Part shown: in pieces, positions 5,547 through 6,492 of the stretch
How positions within the stretch are numbered: position 1 is the first letter of the stretch
Layout: every line of letters starts with the position of its first letter
Assembly (NCBI GenBank): GCA_945866155.1
Contig: CAMBGL010000068.1
Coordinates: 1 to 6,492, forward strand
Source of the DNA: Bifidobacterium breve
GTDB taxonomy: Bacteria > Actinomycetota > Actinomycetes > Nanopelagicales > Nanopelagicaceae
Direction: 5' to 3'
Length of the DNA stretch: 6,492 nt
Notes under the pieces: generated by a model
Seen by the model: only the letters and a program-made list of their open reading frames with translations
Told to the model about the DNA's origin: nothing
Databases searched by the model: none
Position numbers and translations under genes: made by a program

Positions 5547-6492
5547 CTATTTGCGCACTGGATGGACATTCCATCCTTTAGTAATCAAATGCTCTGACAA
5601 TTTCGCTGCACCTTGTTCTGAGAGTCCTAATGTGATGAGACCAGTGAGTTGTCCTGGTGAATGCTCTATTGATAAATCTTCAACGTTGACATCAATCTGC
5701 GCACAAATATTAAATATTGCAGCGAGATTTCCAGGAGCATCAGGAATTACGATAGGCAGATACGAATAATTGCGTGCCTTGCCTCCATGTTTTCCTGGAA
5801 TCTTCGCGCGACCGACGCGTCCCTCTTCAATAAAAGCACCAATCTCTAATGAATAATCGCTAGCGCTATGTAGAAGTTTTTCAAATGATTGGAGATCATC
5901 AATGAGGGCATGCAAAATAGGTGCAATTTTTTCACGATTCATAGAAATAATTTCTTGCCATAACTTTGGATCGGAGCCCGCAATGCGAACCGTGTCTCGC
6001 AACCCCTGACCCGCCAGCGCCAGCCACTCATCAGGAAACTCCTGGAGCTGCTTTGCAAGCAGTGAGGAGAGGATTTGAGGCAGGTGAGATATCGCAGCAA
6101 CCGCCTTGTCGTGTTCCGAGGCATCCATCACTACCGGGGTAGCACCTAAAAGTTCGACCAGTTTTCTAGCCCGATCTATCGACTCTGTAGAACTGCCCTG
6201 TGGGGTCAAAACCCAACTACGCCCTTCAAAAAGATCACCTCGTGCCGACTCAGGACCACCTATTTCACGCCCTGCCATGGGGTGTGTGGCTACGAACTGA
6301 GCCAAAGGTAGCTTTGAAGCCGAAACTATCTGTAAAGGATTGATCTTAACGCTACCAATATCTATAAATGTCGACCTTGGGTTTAGTAAATATTCAGCCT
6401 CTATGACCAAGGGTAGGTGCTGAGTCGGCAAGGAGAAGATAACGAGTTCTGGATCAATGAGCTTCTCCCCCTTCGCCAGATCATTTGCCAAG
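5547..6492 (-). CDS. tyrA: Prephenate dehydrogenase (TyrA) with C-terminal ACT domain; N-terminus outside window
   Basis: 315 codons or fewer are visible, with the reading frame open to the high-coordinate edge. The TTG at 6491 is not a start: the protein enters in the middle of the NAD-binding Rossmann fold (DPELVIFSLPTQHL), so the GxGxxG loop and about 40-50 residues lie beyond the window. Counting from 6491, the conserved DIGSVK (44-49), THPMAGRE (69-76), ISHLPQ and RDTVRIAGSDPKLW blocks identify prephenate dehydrogenase. It oxidatively decarboxylates prephenate to 4-hydroxyphenylpyruvate in tyrosine synthesis. Residues about 243-312 form an ACT domain (PDAPGNLAAIFN...VNVEDLSIEH), which in this family usually confers feedback control by tyrosine; that role is inferred here. 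The tyrA-cmk-der order is typical of Actinobacteria. Arogenate dehydrogenase activity cannot be excluded from sequence alone. Confidence 0.93.
   Translation of the reverse strand, partial: LANDLAKGEKLIDPELVIFSLPTQHLPLVIEAEYLLNPRSTFIDIGSVKINPLQIVSASKLPLAQFVATHPMAGREIGGPESARGDLFEGRSWVLTPQGSSTESIDRARKLVELLGATPVVMDASEHDKAVAAISHLPQILSSLLAKQLQEFPDEWLALAGQGLRDTVRIAGSDPKLWQEIISMNREKIAPILHALIDDLQSFEKLLHSASDYSLEIGAFIEEGRVGRAKIPGKHGGKARNYSYLPIVIPDAPGNLAAIFNICAQIDVNVEDLSIEHSPGQLTGLITLGLSEQGAAKLSEHLITKGWNVHPVRK

Noticed and set aside
1657..6300. Plus-strand open frames at 1657-1857, 2525-2872, 3303-3542, 4812-5105, 5202-5444, 5551-5769 and 6106-6300
   Set aside because: Each lies opposite a strongly conserved minus-strand gene, shows no recognisable domain, and is rich in the low-complexity Ser/Arg content typical of antisense frames.
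6489..6491. TTG at the window edge as the start of tyrA
   Set aside because: The translation begins in the middle of the Rossmann fold and lacks the GxGxxG loop, so the gene continues beyond the window.

Overview
The window holds nine protein-coding genes, all on the minus strand and packed almost end to end, so transcription runs from high to low coordinates. In reading order they are: prephenate dehydrogenase (tyrA-like, its N-terminus cut by the window edge), a fused cytidylate kinase/GTPase Der (cmk-der), a CDP-alcohol phosphatidyltransferase (pgsA-like), glycine cleavage H protein (gcvH), a GarA/OdhI-type FHA protein, an FtsR-type MerR regulator, a DUF151 bifunctional-nuclease-family protein, a second MerR regulator (ResR/McdR type, Mycobacterium tuberculosis Rv1830 family), and the first 56 codons of glycine dehydrogenase (gcvP). 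There are no RNA genes, mobile elements, CRISPR arrays or long non-coding stretches. The largest gap between annotated genes is about 60 bases.

The organism is almost certainly an actinobacterium. The series gcvH - FHA - MerR (FtsR) - DUF151 - MerR - gcvP is an actinobacterial signature, known in M. tuberculosis as Rv1826 to Rv1832, and tyrA-cmk-der is another typical actinobacterial group. Base composition, judged by eye from sampled lines, is about 35-53% G+C and overall in the mid-40s, which is low for Actinobacteria. Together with the tight packing, this suggests a streamlined freshwater or marine lineage such as the acI/Nanopelagicales group (for example Planktophila-like). That lineage assignment is inference.

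Layout: 5547-6492 is aromatic amino-acid synthesis. 3569-5530 is nucleotide metabolism and ribosome assembly in one polypeptide. 2998-3567 is membrane phospholipid synthesis. 2617-2997 and 1-170 are the H and P proteins of the glycine cleavage system, and between them lie four regulatory or poorly understood genes (2556 down to 219). Junctions are extremely tight: TAG-T-ATG between cmk-der and pgsA, TAA directly followed by ATG between pgsA and gcvH, and a one-base TAATG overlap between ftsR and the DUF151 gene. This suggests co-transcription and translational coupling. Internal promoters are nevertheless plausible ahead of the FHA gene, ahead of cmk-der (leaderless type) and within the 5' end of the second MerR gene.

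The genes are mostly recognisable housekeeping genes. The points of interest are the linker-free Cmk-Der fusion, the direct joining of two clusters that are separate in mycobacteria, the absence of the DUF881/small-basic-protein genes usually found before gcvH, an FHA protein whose N-terminal phospho-switch departs from the classical ETTS motif, and an uncertain start for the second MerR gene. I found no evidence of a wholly new system.
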